64,000 nucleotides of DNA from Sulfidibacter corallicola (GTDB taxonomy: Bacteria > Acidobacteriota > Holophagae > Acanthopleuribacterales > Acanthopleuribacteraceae): positions 6,089,001-6,153,000 of the forward strand of contig NZ_CP071793.1 in NCBI RefSeq assembly GCF_017498545.1, read 5' to 3'. The notes beneath the pieces are model-generated. The model had not been told where the DNA came from, made no database searches, and saw nothing but the letters and a program-made list of their open reading frames with translations. Within the stretch, counting starts at the first letter, position 1. Each line of letters starts with the position of its first letter. This document shows, piece after piece, positions 17,451-26,000 of the stretch. Made by a program: the position numbers and the translations under genes.

Positions 17451-17889
17451 GTTCGGAACGGGGGTTCCCCGCCCGAAGATCCATCCGATTCGGGCCGGGA
17501 CCCGGTCTCGAGGTGGAGACGCGCCCGAAGCGGATACAACCCAAAATCGTCCTTTTGGTCGATGGCGGCTCTCGAAGGCGCCCGCTACGATGGCGTTACG
17601 TTGCCTCGCACCTTTGTTTTCGGGCGTTTCGGGTAGAGCATCGGGCTTGCACCGAATCGCTTCGGGTCCATCGAGGCAAGGTTTGCATCCGACGCGCTTT
17701 CTTCCTTTGCTTCCTGCTTCGAAGACGAAAATCAGCGCCGCTACTGCGCTTGCCCCTCGAAAAATCGACGACGTACCTTCGCCGGACACCATCGGTTTTT
17801 CTCGGGCGGAAGCCTGGTCTCGACTGAGGTTCCACCTCGTTCGAAGTGCAGGCTGGTGGCCCCTTCAGGTCTTTTGCGAGGTGAACGAC
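17451..17889. other. Region between the response regulator and protease genes
   Basis: A 439-base gap in which I see no supported gene. The frame of the downstream protease stays open through much of it, but the translation has no domain or export signal until 17890. No strong terminator or palindrome was noticed. Confidence 0.4.
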
Positions 17890-18690
17890 ATGTTCCTTTT
17901 CAGTCGGTCTTCTTTTTGCGGTATTTCGTTTCTGTGGCTCGCGGCGTTCGGCCTCCTTTCCGGTGGCGTGGATGGTATGGCGGGTGACGGCGGTCCTATG
18001 CCGTCGGACGGTGCGGCACGCGGCCCCCGAGACGCGCGCTGGCTCAAGGTCACTTCGCCCACGGTCGAATACGAGAACGACCAGAGCGCAGGTGGGCGCC
18101 TGTTCGCACAGGCGGTTCCCGACATGACCCGCTACGTCCACGACATCGCCCGGCGCGTCGGTCGAATGCTCTACCACGATCCCGCTGAGGTTCCCGCATT
18201 CGAGCGGCTTACCCTACGCATTTTCAAGTTCGATGGCATCGCGTGGAAGTCGGGCGAGCCACCGCACATCACGGTCGCGGTCAGCACCGACTATCTATTG
18301 CGCTACCACGAGGGTGGCGGCGACGTTGCGGAAGAAGTGCGGGGGATTCTCTATCACGAAATGACACACGCCTACCAGCACGCGGAGGGCATGTCGTCTT
18401 TCGCCGTAGAAGGCATTGCCGATGTGGTTCGGCATCGTGCCGGCTACATTCCGAACCACTTTCGCGAGCCGGGTGGACATTGGTCCGACGGTTACAAAAC
18501 CACTGCGTTCTTTTTTGCCTGGATTCAGGAAGAACGGGGATTCGATGACTTCACCTATGTGCTGAATCAATCAGCACACCCGAAGAACCGGGGGTTCTGG
18601 TCATGGGAAGACACGATCACCAATGCCACATGTCACTCGGTCCACACGCTTTGGGACGAATATCAATCCTGGTTGAGTGAACGACCCTGA
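17890..18690 (+). CDS. Secreted basic-secretory-protein-type metallopeptidase
   Basis: A 266-residue exported protein. A signal peptide (FCGISFLWLAAFGLLSGG) is followed by a domain resembling the basic secretory protein peptidases best known from plants and fungi. The zinc site is HEMTHAYQH (near residue 157), and a downstream EGIADVVR supplies the usual Glu/Asp-containing helix. Other family landmarks include TLRIFKFDGIAWKSG and GYKTTAFFFAWIQ. It probably degrades protein in the periplasm or outside the cell. Its position between the glycan regulator and a GH92 mannosidase suggests joint attack on glycoproteins. ATG 17890 has a GAGG element nine bases upstream. Confidence 0.8.
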   Translation: MFLFSRSSFCGISFLWLAAFGLLSGGVDGMAGDGGPMPSDGAARGPRDARWLKVTSPTVEYENDQSAGGRLFAQAVPDMTRYVHDIARRVGRMLYHDPAEVPAFERLTLRIFKFDGIAWKSGEPPHITVAVSTDYLLRYHEGGGDVAEEVRGILYHEMTHAYQHAEGMSSFAVEGIADVVRHRAGYIPNHFREPGGHWSDGYKTTAFFFAWIQEERGFDDFTYVLNQSAHPKNRGFWSWEDTITNATCHSVHTLWDEYQSWLSERP

Positions 18691-18825
18691 GATTGGAGTG
18701 CGAAACCGCGCTCACGCGGGCCCGCGCCGCCCGCCGGCAAACGTCGCGATCTGAATGGAAAACTCCCGAGTCACGCAGTTGCGCCCGGGCCCAATCTTCG
18801 ACACCACATACATGGAGCCACCGTT

Positions 18826-21150
18826 TTGATTCACTGCCTGTTACCCCTGATCGTTCTGTTCGGTTCGCCTGCGCATCCCACATCCGACGACGAGCCCTTT
18901 TCACATGTGGATCCGTTCCTCGGGACCGGTGGCTACGGCCATACGTTTCCCGGTGCCGTGATGCCGTTCGGCATGGTCCAACTCTCGCCCGACACCGCCA
19001 GCCGCGATCCCAAAGAGAGTTATCCCTGGTGCGCCGGCTACCGATATGAAGACCCTACGATTCTGGGTTTCAGTCACACCCATCTCAGTGGCACGGGGCA
19101 CTCCGATCTGGGGGACTTTCTGGTGATGCCGATGGTCGGGGAGGTTCACACCGATCCAGGGCCCGAAGATCGCCCCGACCAGGGTTATCGATCGCGGTTC
19201 AGTCACGATCTCGAACGGGCGGAGCCCGGTTATTACACCGTCCAGCTCCTCGACCCGGATGTGAAAGCCGAGTTGACCGCGACGACCCGTGTCGGCGTGC
19301 ACCGCTATACCTTTCCCGAGACCGAACGGGCCCACATCCTGATGGATCTGGTTCACGCGATCTACAATTTCGATGGAAAGGTGGTCTGGTCTTCCGTCAC
19401 GGTGCACGACGATCGCGTGGTGACCGGCTATCGGCAGACGACGGGGTGGGCACCGGATCGACGTATCTATTTCGCCGCCGAATTTTCGAAGCCGTTCAAG
19501 AGCTACAGTCTCACGCGGGAAGATCGCGAACACTACTACTTCCGGGAGCGGGGCGTTCGGCGCCAGCCCGTTGGCGCTCAAACGTTCAGTGGCCGGAAAC
19601 TCAAGTTGGTGTTTCATTTCGACACCGAGGCCAACGAACCCATTCTCTTGAAGGTCGGCATCTCGCCGACCGACGTGGCGGGTGCGCGTCGAAACTTGGA
19701 GAAGGAGGTTCCCCATTGGGATTTCGAACGGGTGCGGCACGAGGCCAAAACTGCCTGGCGGCAGGAACTGGATCGAGTCCGCATCGACGGTGACCGCGCA
19801 ACCAAGCAAATTTTCTACACCAGCCTCTACCACGCCTCCATCGCACCCATGACGTATTGCGATGTCGACGGTCGCTATCCCGGCATGGACGGATGCATCC
19901 GGAACGCCGGTGACCACCTCAATTACACGGTGTTTTCACTTTGGGACACCTACCGCGCCACCCATCCGTTGTTCACCCTCATCCAACGCGAACGGGTGCC
20001 GGACATGATTCGTTCGATGGTTCGCCACTACGAGGAAAACCCGCGCAAGCAGCTACCCATTTGGTCCCTGCATGGAAACGAAACTTACTGCATGATCGGT
20101 TACCACGCCGTTTCGGTGATCGGCGATGCCTATCTCAAGGGTATTCGCGGGTTCGATGTGGCGCGCGCTTACCAAGCCGTTCGCGATACCGCCACCCATC
20201 CGGATTACGACGGCCTACATCACTACCGCAAACGTGGTTACGTGCCCATCGATTTGGAGCCGGAGGCGGCTTCCAAGACCCTGGAATACGCCTATGACGA
20301 TTTCGTCATCGCACAGATGGCGCGCGCCTTGGGAAGGAAGGCCGATTTTCGGGCGTTCAGCGAGCGCGCGAAAAGTTACCGTAACGTGTTCGATCCCGTG
20401 ACTGGATTCATGAGGGCGCGTCTCGCTGACGGACGCTTCCGCGAACCCTTCGATCCCTTTCGTGCGGCATGGGCCGGCGATTACACCGAAGGCAACGCAT
20501 GGCAATATTCCTGGTATGTGCCCCACGATGTCCAGGGGTTGATCGAGTTGATGGGCGGACGTCACTCCTTCGTCACCAAACTCGATCGCCTGTTCGAGGT
20601 GGAAACCGACGAAGAGAAGTACAAGGAAGTCGACGACATTTCAGGCCTCATTGGCCAATACGTGCACGGAAACGAGCCCAGCCACCACATCGCCTACCTC
20701 TACAACTACGCGGGCATGCCCTGGCGCACGCAGGAACGCATCGCCCAGATTCTGTCGGTCATGTATCAAACCGGGCCCGAAGGGCTGGCCGGTAACGAGG
20801 ATTGCGGTCAAATGTCCGCCTGGTACCTTTTCTCCGCCCTTGGCTTCTACCCGGTCGCGCCAGGAGACGGCGTCTACGTCATTGGCAAGCCGTCCCTTCC
20901 CCGTGCAACCATTCAACTGGGAGGGGGCAAAACATTCGTGGTCACGGCGGAGGATCTTTCACCGGAAAACATCTATATCCAGTCGGTGCGCCTGAACGGC
21001 AAGGATTGGCCTTACAGCTACCTTTACCACCGCGATATCGCGGTGGGCGGGAGCCTGCATTTCGAGATGGGCCCCGAACCCAATCGCGCCTGGGGTAGCG
21101 ATCCTACCCGGGTGCCACCCTCGATGACCGAAACCAGCAAGACATGGTGA
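18826..21150 (+). CDS. GH92 family alpha-1,2-mannosidase
   Basis: A 774-residue secreted glycoside hydrolase of family 92. These calcium-dependent exo-alpha-mannosidases remove mannose from high-mannose N-glycans and related mannans. The signal peptide is short (LLPLIVLFGSPAHP). Family landmarks run in order: GTGGYGHTFPGAVMPFGM, GFSHTHLSGTGHSDLGD, WDTYRATHPLFTLI, EGNAWQYSWYVPHD, GNEPSHHIAYLYNYAG and GNEDCGQMSAWYLFSALGFY. Together these cover both lobes, so the gene looks intact. The start is TTG 18826 with GGAG eight bases before it. An AraC-type regulator begins three bases after its stop, so the two are co-transcribed. Exact linkage specificity is not resolved. Confidence 0.95.
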   Translation: MIHCLLPLIVLFGSPAHPTSDDEPFSHVDPFLGTGGYGHTFPGAVMPFGMVQLSPDTASRDPKESYPWCAGYRYEDPTILGFSHTHLSGTGHSDLGDFLVMPMVGEVHTDPGPEDRPDQGYRSRFSHDLERAEPGYYTVQLLDPDVKAELTATTRVGVHRYTFPETERAHILMDLVHAIYNFDGKVVWSSVTVHDDRVVTGYRQTTGWAPDRRIYFAAEFSKPFKSYSLTREDREHYYFRERGVRRQPVGAQTFSGRKLKLVFHFDTEANEPILLKVGISPTDVAGARRNLEKEVPHWDFERVRHEAKTAWRQELDRVRIDGDRATKQIFYTSLYHASIAPMTYCDVDGRYPGMDGCIRNAGDHLNYTVFSLWDTYRATHPLFTLIQRERVPDMIRSMVRHYEENPRKQLPIWSLHGNETYCMIGYHAVSVIGDAYLKGIRGFDVARAYQAVRDTATHPDYDGLHHYRKRGYVPIDLEPEAASKTLEYAYDDFVIAQMARALGRKADFRAFSERAKSYRNVFDPVTGFMRARLADGRFREPFDPFRAAWAGDYTEGNAWQYSWYVPHDVQGLIELMGGRHSFVTKLDRLFEVETDEEKYKEVDDISGLIGQYVHGNEPSHHIAYLYNYAGMPWRTQERIAQILSVMYQTGPEGLAGNEDCGQMSAWYLFSALGFYPVAPGDGVYVIGKPSLPRATIQLGGGKTFVVTAEDLSPENIYIQSVRLNGKDWPYSYLYHRDIAVGGSLHFEMGPEPNRAWGSDPTRVPPSMTETSKTW

Positions 21151-21153
21151 TTC

Positions 21154-21969
21154 ATGAATACCATCGGTGATTGGCCGCTTCGTGAGCGGGAAGGATCGCG
21201 GGACCCCGACGACGCCCGGTTCTCGGTCTTCATGGAGGAGGGGACCCATCAGCCGGTTCGCGCGGCGGGGCGACGCGAACTCGAGTGTCTCGTGCGTCAA
21301 AGCCACGACATGATCGCACGGGATTCACGCCTCCTGACACGGTTGATGGGAGCCCACCTGGAAGTGCTGGGGCTGCTGTTGGCCCGTTTGGAAACCGTTC
21401 CCGAGAGACCTGACGCGATGGCCCCGGCGGCATGGAACGAACTTCAGGATTTGAAACGCGAAGTACACAGAATTGCGACCCTTTCGACTCAAATGATGGA
21501 GACGGTCGGCGATGTCCGCAGGACTTTGGGCCCACCTTCGTTGCGGAAAGCCTTCCGCGACACCGGTGGGACGCGCGATTCGCAAAGTCCGGGGGAACAG
21601 CTCGTTCCACCACGCGATCAAGTGTTCATGCAGCGGGTAAGGGACGTGGCCGAGGCCAATCTGAGCAATTGCCTGTTCGGCGTGACCGAACTGGCTGACG
21701 CGTTGGGCATCGGGAGACGCCACCTCTTGCGGCGTTTCAGGGCGATCACCGGATCACTTCCATCTCACTTTTTGCGCGATCTACGGCTGACACGTGCCGC
21801 CCATCTGCTGGGCCAACGGGCCGGCAATGTTTCCGAAATCGCCTATCGCGTCGGTTTCGCCAAACCGAGCTACTTCGCCAACCAATTCAAAAAGAAATTC
21901 GGCCGGACACCTACCGGTTTTCGCGAAGCGCTCGATGTATCGCACGTCGGAGCCGTAGACCGACGTTGA
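21154..21969 (+). CDS. AraC family transcriptional regulator
   Basis: A 271-residue regulator with a C-terminal AraC/XylS DNA-binding domain. The first HTH is FGVTELADALGIGRRHLLRR and the second is GNVSEIAYRVGFAKPSYFAN, followed by the family signature FKKKFGRTPTGFRE. The N-terminal 150 residues carry no recognised sugar-binding cupin and are mostly helical (LLTRLMGAHLEVLGLLLARL), so the input is unclear; dimerisation through helices is plausible. Only three bases separate it from the mannosidase stop. It is therefore likely a local regulator of glycan use, acting beside the two-component system upstream. Confidence 0.88.
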   Translation: MNTIGDWPLREREGSRDPDDARFSVFMEEGTHQPVRAAGRRELECLVRQSHDMIARDSRLLTRLMGAHLEVLGLLLARLETVPERPDAMAPAAWNELQDLKREVHRIATLSTQMMETVGDVRRTLGPPSLRKAFRDTGGTRDSQSPGEQLVPPRDQVFMQRVRDVAEANLSNCLFGVTELADALGIGRRHLLRRFRAITGSLPSHFLRDLRLTRAAHLLGQRAGNVSEIAYRVGFAKPSYFANQFKKKFGRTPTGFREALDVSHVGAVDRR

Positions 21970-22172
21970 TCGAGCGCGCCGCGGCCGCCCGCCAGCATTC
22001 TCCCCCGATTCGGGAAACATCGCCCCAGTGACCCAACCCACCTGGTAGTTTTGGGAATATCGTCGGTAGCCTTTTTTCTCAACCCTGGATTGGCCGTTGC
22101 GGCCGAATCGTCGTATGATTGTTGTGATACGGTTGGAAAAACGAGCGTTACAACGCGTCTCCTGGTGCCGGC

Positions 22173-23270
22173 ATGACGACCCGAAAAATAATCCACATCG
22201 ACATGGATGCCTTCTACGCATCGGTGGAACAGCGCGACAACCCCCAACTCCGGGGCAAACCCGTGGTCGTGGGCGGCAATCCGAATTCGCGCGGCGTGGT
22301 CTGCGCGGCCAGCTACGAGGCACGCCGGTTCGGCGTGCGCTCCGCCATCCCTTGCGCCCAAGCCTTTCGGCTCTGCCCCCAAGCCATTTTCGTTCGGCCA
22401 CGGTTCGAGGTCTATCGCGGTATCTCGCGCGAGATCCGCCGCATCTTCCTGGCCCATACCGAGCTGGTCGAGCCGCTCTCCCTCGACGAAGCCTTTCTGG
22501 ACGTGACCCAAAACAAGAGTGGCAACCCCTCGGCCACCTGGCTGGCCAACCAAATTCGCGCCCAAATCCTGGAAAAGACGCGCCTCACGGCCTCCGCCGG
22601 CGTGGCCCCCAACAAGTTTCTCGCGAAGATCGCCTCCGACGTCAACAAGCCCAACGGCATTTTCGTCATCCCGCCCAGTCGGGTCGAGGCATACATCGAA
22701 CAACTTCCCATCGGTCGCTTTTTCGGTATCGGGAAGGCGACGGAAAAGAAGATGCACGCCTTGGGGGTGTTCTGCGGCAAGGACCTCAAGCGCTTCGAAG
22801 AGGCCGAACTGATCCAGCGCTTCGGTAAATCCGGCTCCTGGTACTACCGCATCTCGCGCGGGATCGACAACCGCGAGGTCAAGCCCCATCGGGTGGCCAA
22901 ATCGGTCGGTGTCGAGGAGACCTTTGCGCGCGACATCGATCAGCTCGATCGCATTCGCGAGATCCTGCGCGAACTGGCCATCGAGTTGGAGCGCAGGCTG
23001 AGTAAAAAGCAGAAGTCCGGCAAAACCATTACCTTGAAGTTGCGTTACGACGATTTCACCACCATCACGCGTGCCGAATCCCAGCCGCGCTATGTCTCCG
23101 ATGCCGCCACTTTTTACGAGGTTGCCGCGCGACTGTTGGAATTGTCGGAAGCCGGCAAGCGACCGATTCGCCTGCTCGGCATCACCCTGTCCAACCTGGA
23201 CGACCCCGACCATCGGGAATCCCAGCTTTCCCTGCAATTGCCACTGCCGTTCGGCGAAGAGCACTTTTGA
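22173..23270 (+). CDS. dinB: DNA polymerase IV
   Basis: A 365-residue Y-family translesion polymerase. The catalytic carboxylates are in HIDMDAFYASVEQRDNP and in the conserved SLDEAFLDVT. The fingers contain SYEARRFGVRSAIPC. The helix-hairpin-helix is GIGKATEKKMHALGVFCGKD and the little-finger domain follows. The last residues contain QLPLPF, a typical sliding-clamp-binding motif. It copies past damaged bases at the cost of fidelity. The gene converges on recG with only seven bases between their stops, so the two share a 3' end. Confidence 0.96.
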   Translation: MTTRKIIHIDMDAFYASVEQRDNPQLRGKPVVVGGNPNSRGVVCAASYEARRFGVRSAIPCAQAFRLCPQAIFVRPRFEVYRGISREIRRIFLAHTELVEPLSLDEAFLDVTQNKSGNPSATWLANQIRAQILEKTRLTASAGVAPNKFLAKIASDVNKPNGIFVIPPSRVEAYIEQLPIGRFFGIGKATEKKMHALGVFCGKDLKRFEEAELIQRFGKSGSWYYRISRGIDNREVKPHRVAKSVGVEETFARDIDQLDRIREILRELAIELERRLSKKQKSGKTITLKLRYDDFTTITRAESQPRYVSDAATFYEVAARLLELSEAGKRPIRLLGITLSNLDDPDHRESQLSLQLPLPFGEEHF

Positions 23271-23277
23271 AACGGGT

Positions 23278-25329
23278 TCATCCCGGCTGGGTTTCTCGTG
23301 CCGCGACCGCTTCCTCCGTCCACGACGCGCGGGCCGCGTCGCGCGCCCGATCCATCAGTGCCGCGTCCAGCCAGGGGTCGCCGAAACGGAAATTCATCGC
23401 CCCGGTCTGGCGCGTGCCGAACAGGTGTCCCGCGCCGCGCTCCTTCAGGTCGAAGGCGGCGATATCGAACCCGTCGTCACAGCTTTCCAGCATGCGCATG
23501 CGCCGCAGGGCGTCGCGGCCGATATCGCTGGGCACGACCAGGAAGCAGAAGGCGTGTCCGCCGCCGCGGCCGACCCTGCCGCGAAGCTGGTGGAGCTGAC
23601 TGAGGCCGAAGTAGTTGGCACTCTCCACGACCATGATGGTGGCTTGCGGCACGTCGACCCCGACTTCGATCACGCTGGTGGCGATCAGTATGCGGTACCG
23701 CCCGGACGTGAAGGCATCCATCTCTTTTTGCTGGGCTTCTTTGTCCATTTTGCCGTGGATCAAGCCCATCGGAATCCCCGCGAACGGGCCCGATCGAAAG
23801 GTTTCGAACATGGTGACCGCGCTTCGTTCGTTGGCTTCCTCCTCACCTTCGATCAAGGGAAACACCCAAAAAACCGACTCACCCTCCGCCAATCGGCGCT
23901 TGGCGAAGGTCAGGATCTCCTCGCGGTTCTCGGCGCGCTTCAGGATGGTCTGCGGCGGGATGCGGTCGGCCGGTTTCTGGCGGATCTGGAGAACGTCGAA
24001 ATCACCGTAGAGCGACATGGCCAGCGATCGCGGAATCGGTGTGGCGGTGAAGGCGAGGTAATGGGGCGCGGATCCCTTTTTCAACAAGGTGCGCCGCTGG
24101 TTGACCCCGAAGCGATGTTGCTCGTCGACCATCACCAGACCCAGGTTTGCGTAGATCACGTCTTTCTGAAAGAGGCGATGGGTGCCGACGACGAGGTCCA
24201 GTTCGCCCCTGGCCAATGCAGTCAGGATCTCCCGGGTTTCGGCGGTCGAACACTGCGACGACAGCAGGCCGACCCGCATCCCCAGGGGCTCCAGCAGGGC
24301 TTTGGCGCTTTTGCAATGCTGGCCGGCAAGGACCGCGGTCGGGCACAGCAGGGCCGATTGCAGCCCCGCCCGCGCGAACAGGAACGCCGCCGCCAGGCCG
24401 ACCACGGTCTTACCGCAACCCACGTCACCCTGGATCAGGGTGTGGAGCCGGCGACCCAGGGCGAGCTGGTCCACCAGGGTGCGCATGACCTTGATCTGGT
24501 CCGGCGTGGGCCGAAAGGGGAGCCGGCCGAGAAAGGGGGCCAGGGATTCGGGTTCCGGATGGAACCGGTGGTAATGGCCCTGTTGGCCCAGGACCGCGAG
24601 CCGTTGGAGACCCCTCTGGAAATGATAGAACTCTTCGAAAATCAATCGCTCGAGACTCGGATCCTGGCGCGTTCGAATGGCCTTCGCGCGAGCGCCGTCT
24701 GCCGGGGCGTGCAGGGTGCGCAGTGCTTCCGCGCGGCTCGGGAACCCTTCCTTCGCCAGCCAGGCTTTCGGCAACGTTTCTTCGTCGGGCATGGTTTCCA
24801 GCAGTTGGAGAATCCATTTGTTGATGTTGGCCGATCGCAGGCCGCCCACCTCGCGGTAGATCGGCGTGATGCCGGTCTGGACGGGTTCCGACTCGCCCAG
24901 GCGCGACAGCACCTCGAACTTGGGGCTGTTCATCGTTCGCCCCAGTTTTTCGAAGCGGATCTTGCCGAACAGCGAGAGCCGTTGCTCCTTGATGATCTTG
25001 TCGTGGATATGGGGTTGGTTGAACCAGGCCACCCGCATCGTACCCTGCCCGTCGTCCACCAGGATTTCCAGGACCTGGACGCGCTTGCGCGGCGTGCGGC
25101 TCACCTTGCGCGAAATCACCTTGCCGCGAATGTGGACCGGCGTTTCCAGCGGCGCGCTCGGGATCGGCGTGATCTCGGAAAAGTCGAGATATTCGCGAGG
25201 GGTGAACGCCAGCAGGTCCGACACCGTCTCGATGTTCGCGTTGATCAGTTTCTCTTTGGTTTTTGGACCCAGGCCTTTGATGCTCAGTTCGGTCAGGGGC
25301 GTCGCCAGCCATTCTTTCAAGGTGGGCAT
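23278..25329 (-). CDS. recG: ATP-dependent DNA helicase RecG
   Basis: A 683-residue superfamily 2 helicase that regresses stalled replication forks and processes branched recombination intermediates. The N-terminal wedge/OB domain (residues about 60-170) is followed by helicase motifs: Walker A GDVGCGKTVV, motif II DEQHRFGV, motif III FTATPIPRSLA, and the C-terminal TSVIEVGVDVPQA and QLRGRVGRG. Length and domain order match E. coli RecG. A helix-hairpin-helix-like start (IKGLGPKTKEKL) is typical of the family. The gene is convergent with dinB. Confidence 0.97.
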   Translation of the reverse strand: MPTLKEWLATPLTELSIKGLGPKTKEKLINANIETVSDLLAFTPREYLDFSEITPIPSAPLETPVHIRGKVISRKVSRTPRKRVQVLEILVDDGQGTMRVAWFNQPHIHDKIIKEQRLSLFGKIRFEKLGRTMNSPKFEVLSRLGESEPVQTGITPIYREVGGLRSANINKWILQLLETMPDEETLPKAWLAKEGFPSRAEALRTLHAPADGARAKAIRTRQDPSLERLIFEEFYHFQRGLQRLAVLGQQGHYHRFHPEPESLAPFLGRLPFRPTPDQIKVMRTLVDQLALGRRLHTLIQGDVGCGKTVVGLAAAFLFARAGLQSALLCPTAVLAGQHCKSAKALLEPLGMRVGLLSSQCSTAETREILTALARGELDLVVGTHRLFQKDVIYANLGLVMVDEQHRFGVNQRRTLLKKGSAPHYLAFTATPIPRSLAMSLYGDFDVLQIRQKPADRIPPQTILKRAENREEILTFAKRRLAEGESVFWVFPLIEGEEEANERSAVTMFETFRSGPFAGIPMGLIHGKMDKEAQQKEMDAFTSGRYRILIATSVIEVGVDVPQATIMVVESANYFGLSQLHQLRGRVGRGGGHAFCFLVVPSDIGRDALRRMRMLESCDDGFDIAAFDLKERGAGHLFGTRQTGAMNFRFGDPWLDAALMDRARDAARASWTEEAVAARETQPG

Positions 25330-25439
25330 GAGGTGGTGTCACCAACGTGGGGTTGTGGGCGTGTGCAGGTCCCGATCCATTCAATCCCAGGGCCCCGATG
25401 GAACCGTGTCCAAATCATCGGTACCGGGACCGCCGGTTT

Positions 25440-25850
25440 CTATCGATTCAGGTTTTGAATCAAGGCGGGCAGCGTCCGATTGGAGGGACCGGCCGCCAAT
25501 TCCTTGCCGTCGGGCCCGTAGACCATCAGGTAGGGCAGGTCCTTGATGCCGCGCTTCTGCGCCAGTTCCGATTCCCAATCCACGATGTCGAGTTTGTAGA
25601 TCTGGAGCCGATCGCCGTAAGTCGCCTTCAGGTCCTTGAGGCTGCGATCCAATTCCTTGCAGGGCGGACACCAATCCGCGTAGAAATCGAACACCGTGAA
25701 ACGGCCCTGAGCCACGTGGGGATTCAAGTCCAGATCCTTGCCGTGGGACAGAACTTCGAACTGTATCGCGGCGGGTCGCTCGGTGGCCGACGGCGCCGTG
25801 CATTGGACCAGGAGCGCGATCGACATCAACGCCGGGATCAAGAGACGCAT
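25440..25850 (-). CDS. Lipoprotein thioredoxin-like protein
   Basis: A 136-residue thioredoxin-fold protein exported as a lipoprotein; the N-terminus MRLLIPALMSIALLVQC carries a lipobox ending at Cys17. The redox motif is WCPPC in FDFYADWCPPCKELD, and the cis-Pro is in DLPYLMVYGPDG. It should act in the periplasm, anchored to a membrane, as a thiol-disulfide reductase or isomerase, resembling the C-terminal domain of DsbD. No cytochrome maturation genes are nearby, so the substrate is unknown. The ATG at 25850 is preceded on the minus strand by AAGGAG. Confidence 0.85.
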   Translation of the reverse strand: MRLLIPALMSIALLVQCTAPSATERPAAIQFEVLSHGKDLDLNPHVAQGRFTVFDFYADWCPPCKELDRSLKDLKATYGDRLQIYKLDIVDWESELAQKRGIKDLPYLMVYGPDGKELAAGPSNRTLPALIQNLNR

Positions 25851-26000
25851 GGGAACTCCTTCGAATGATCGGGAAAGGCGCGGCCCCTGTCGGAACGAAT
25901 CGGTTCGTCGGCGACCGCCCTTCGGCTTACATCAATACCACGGAACCACGAGCCGGGTCAGCAAAACCTGTTTGCGATGTGATGGCCGCGCCAGGGATCC

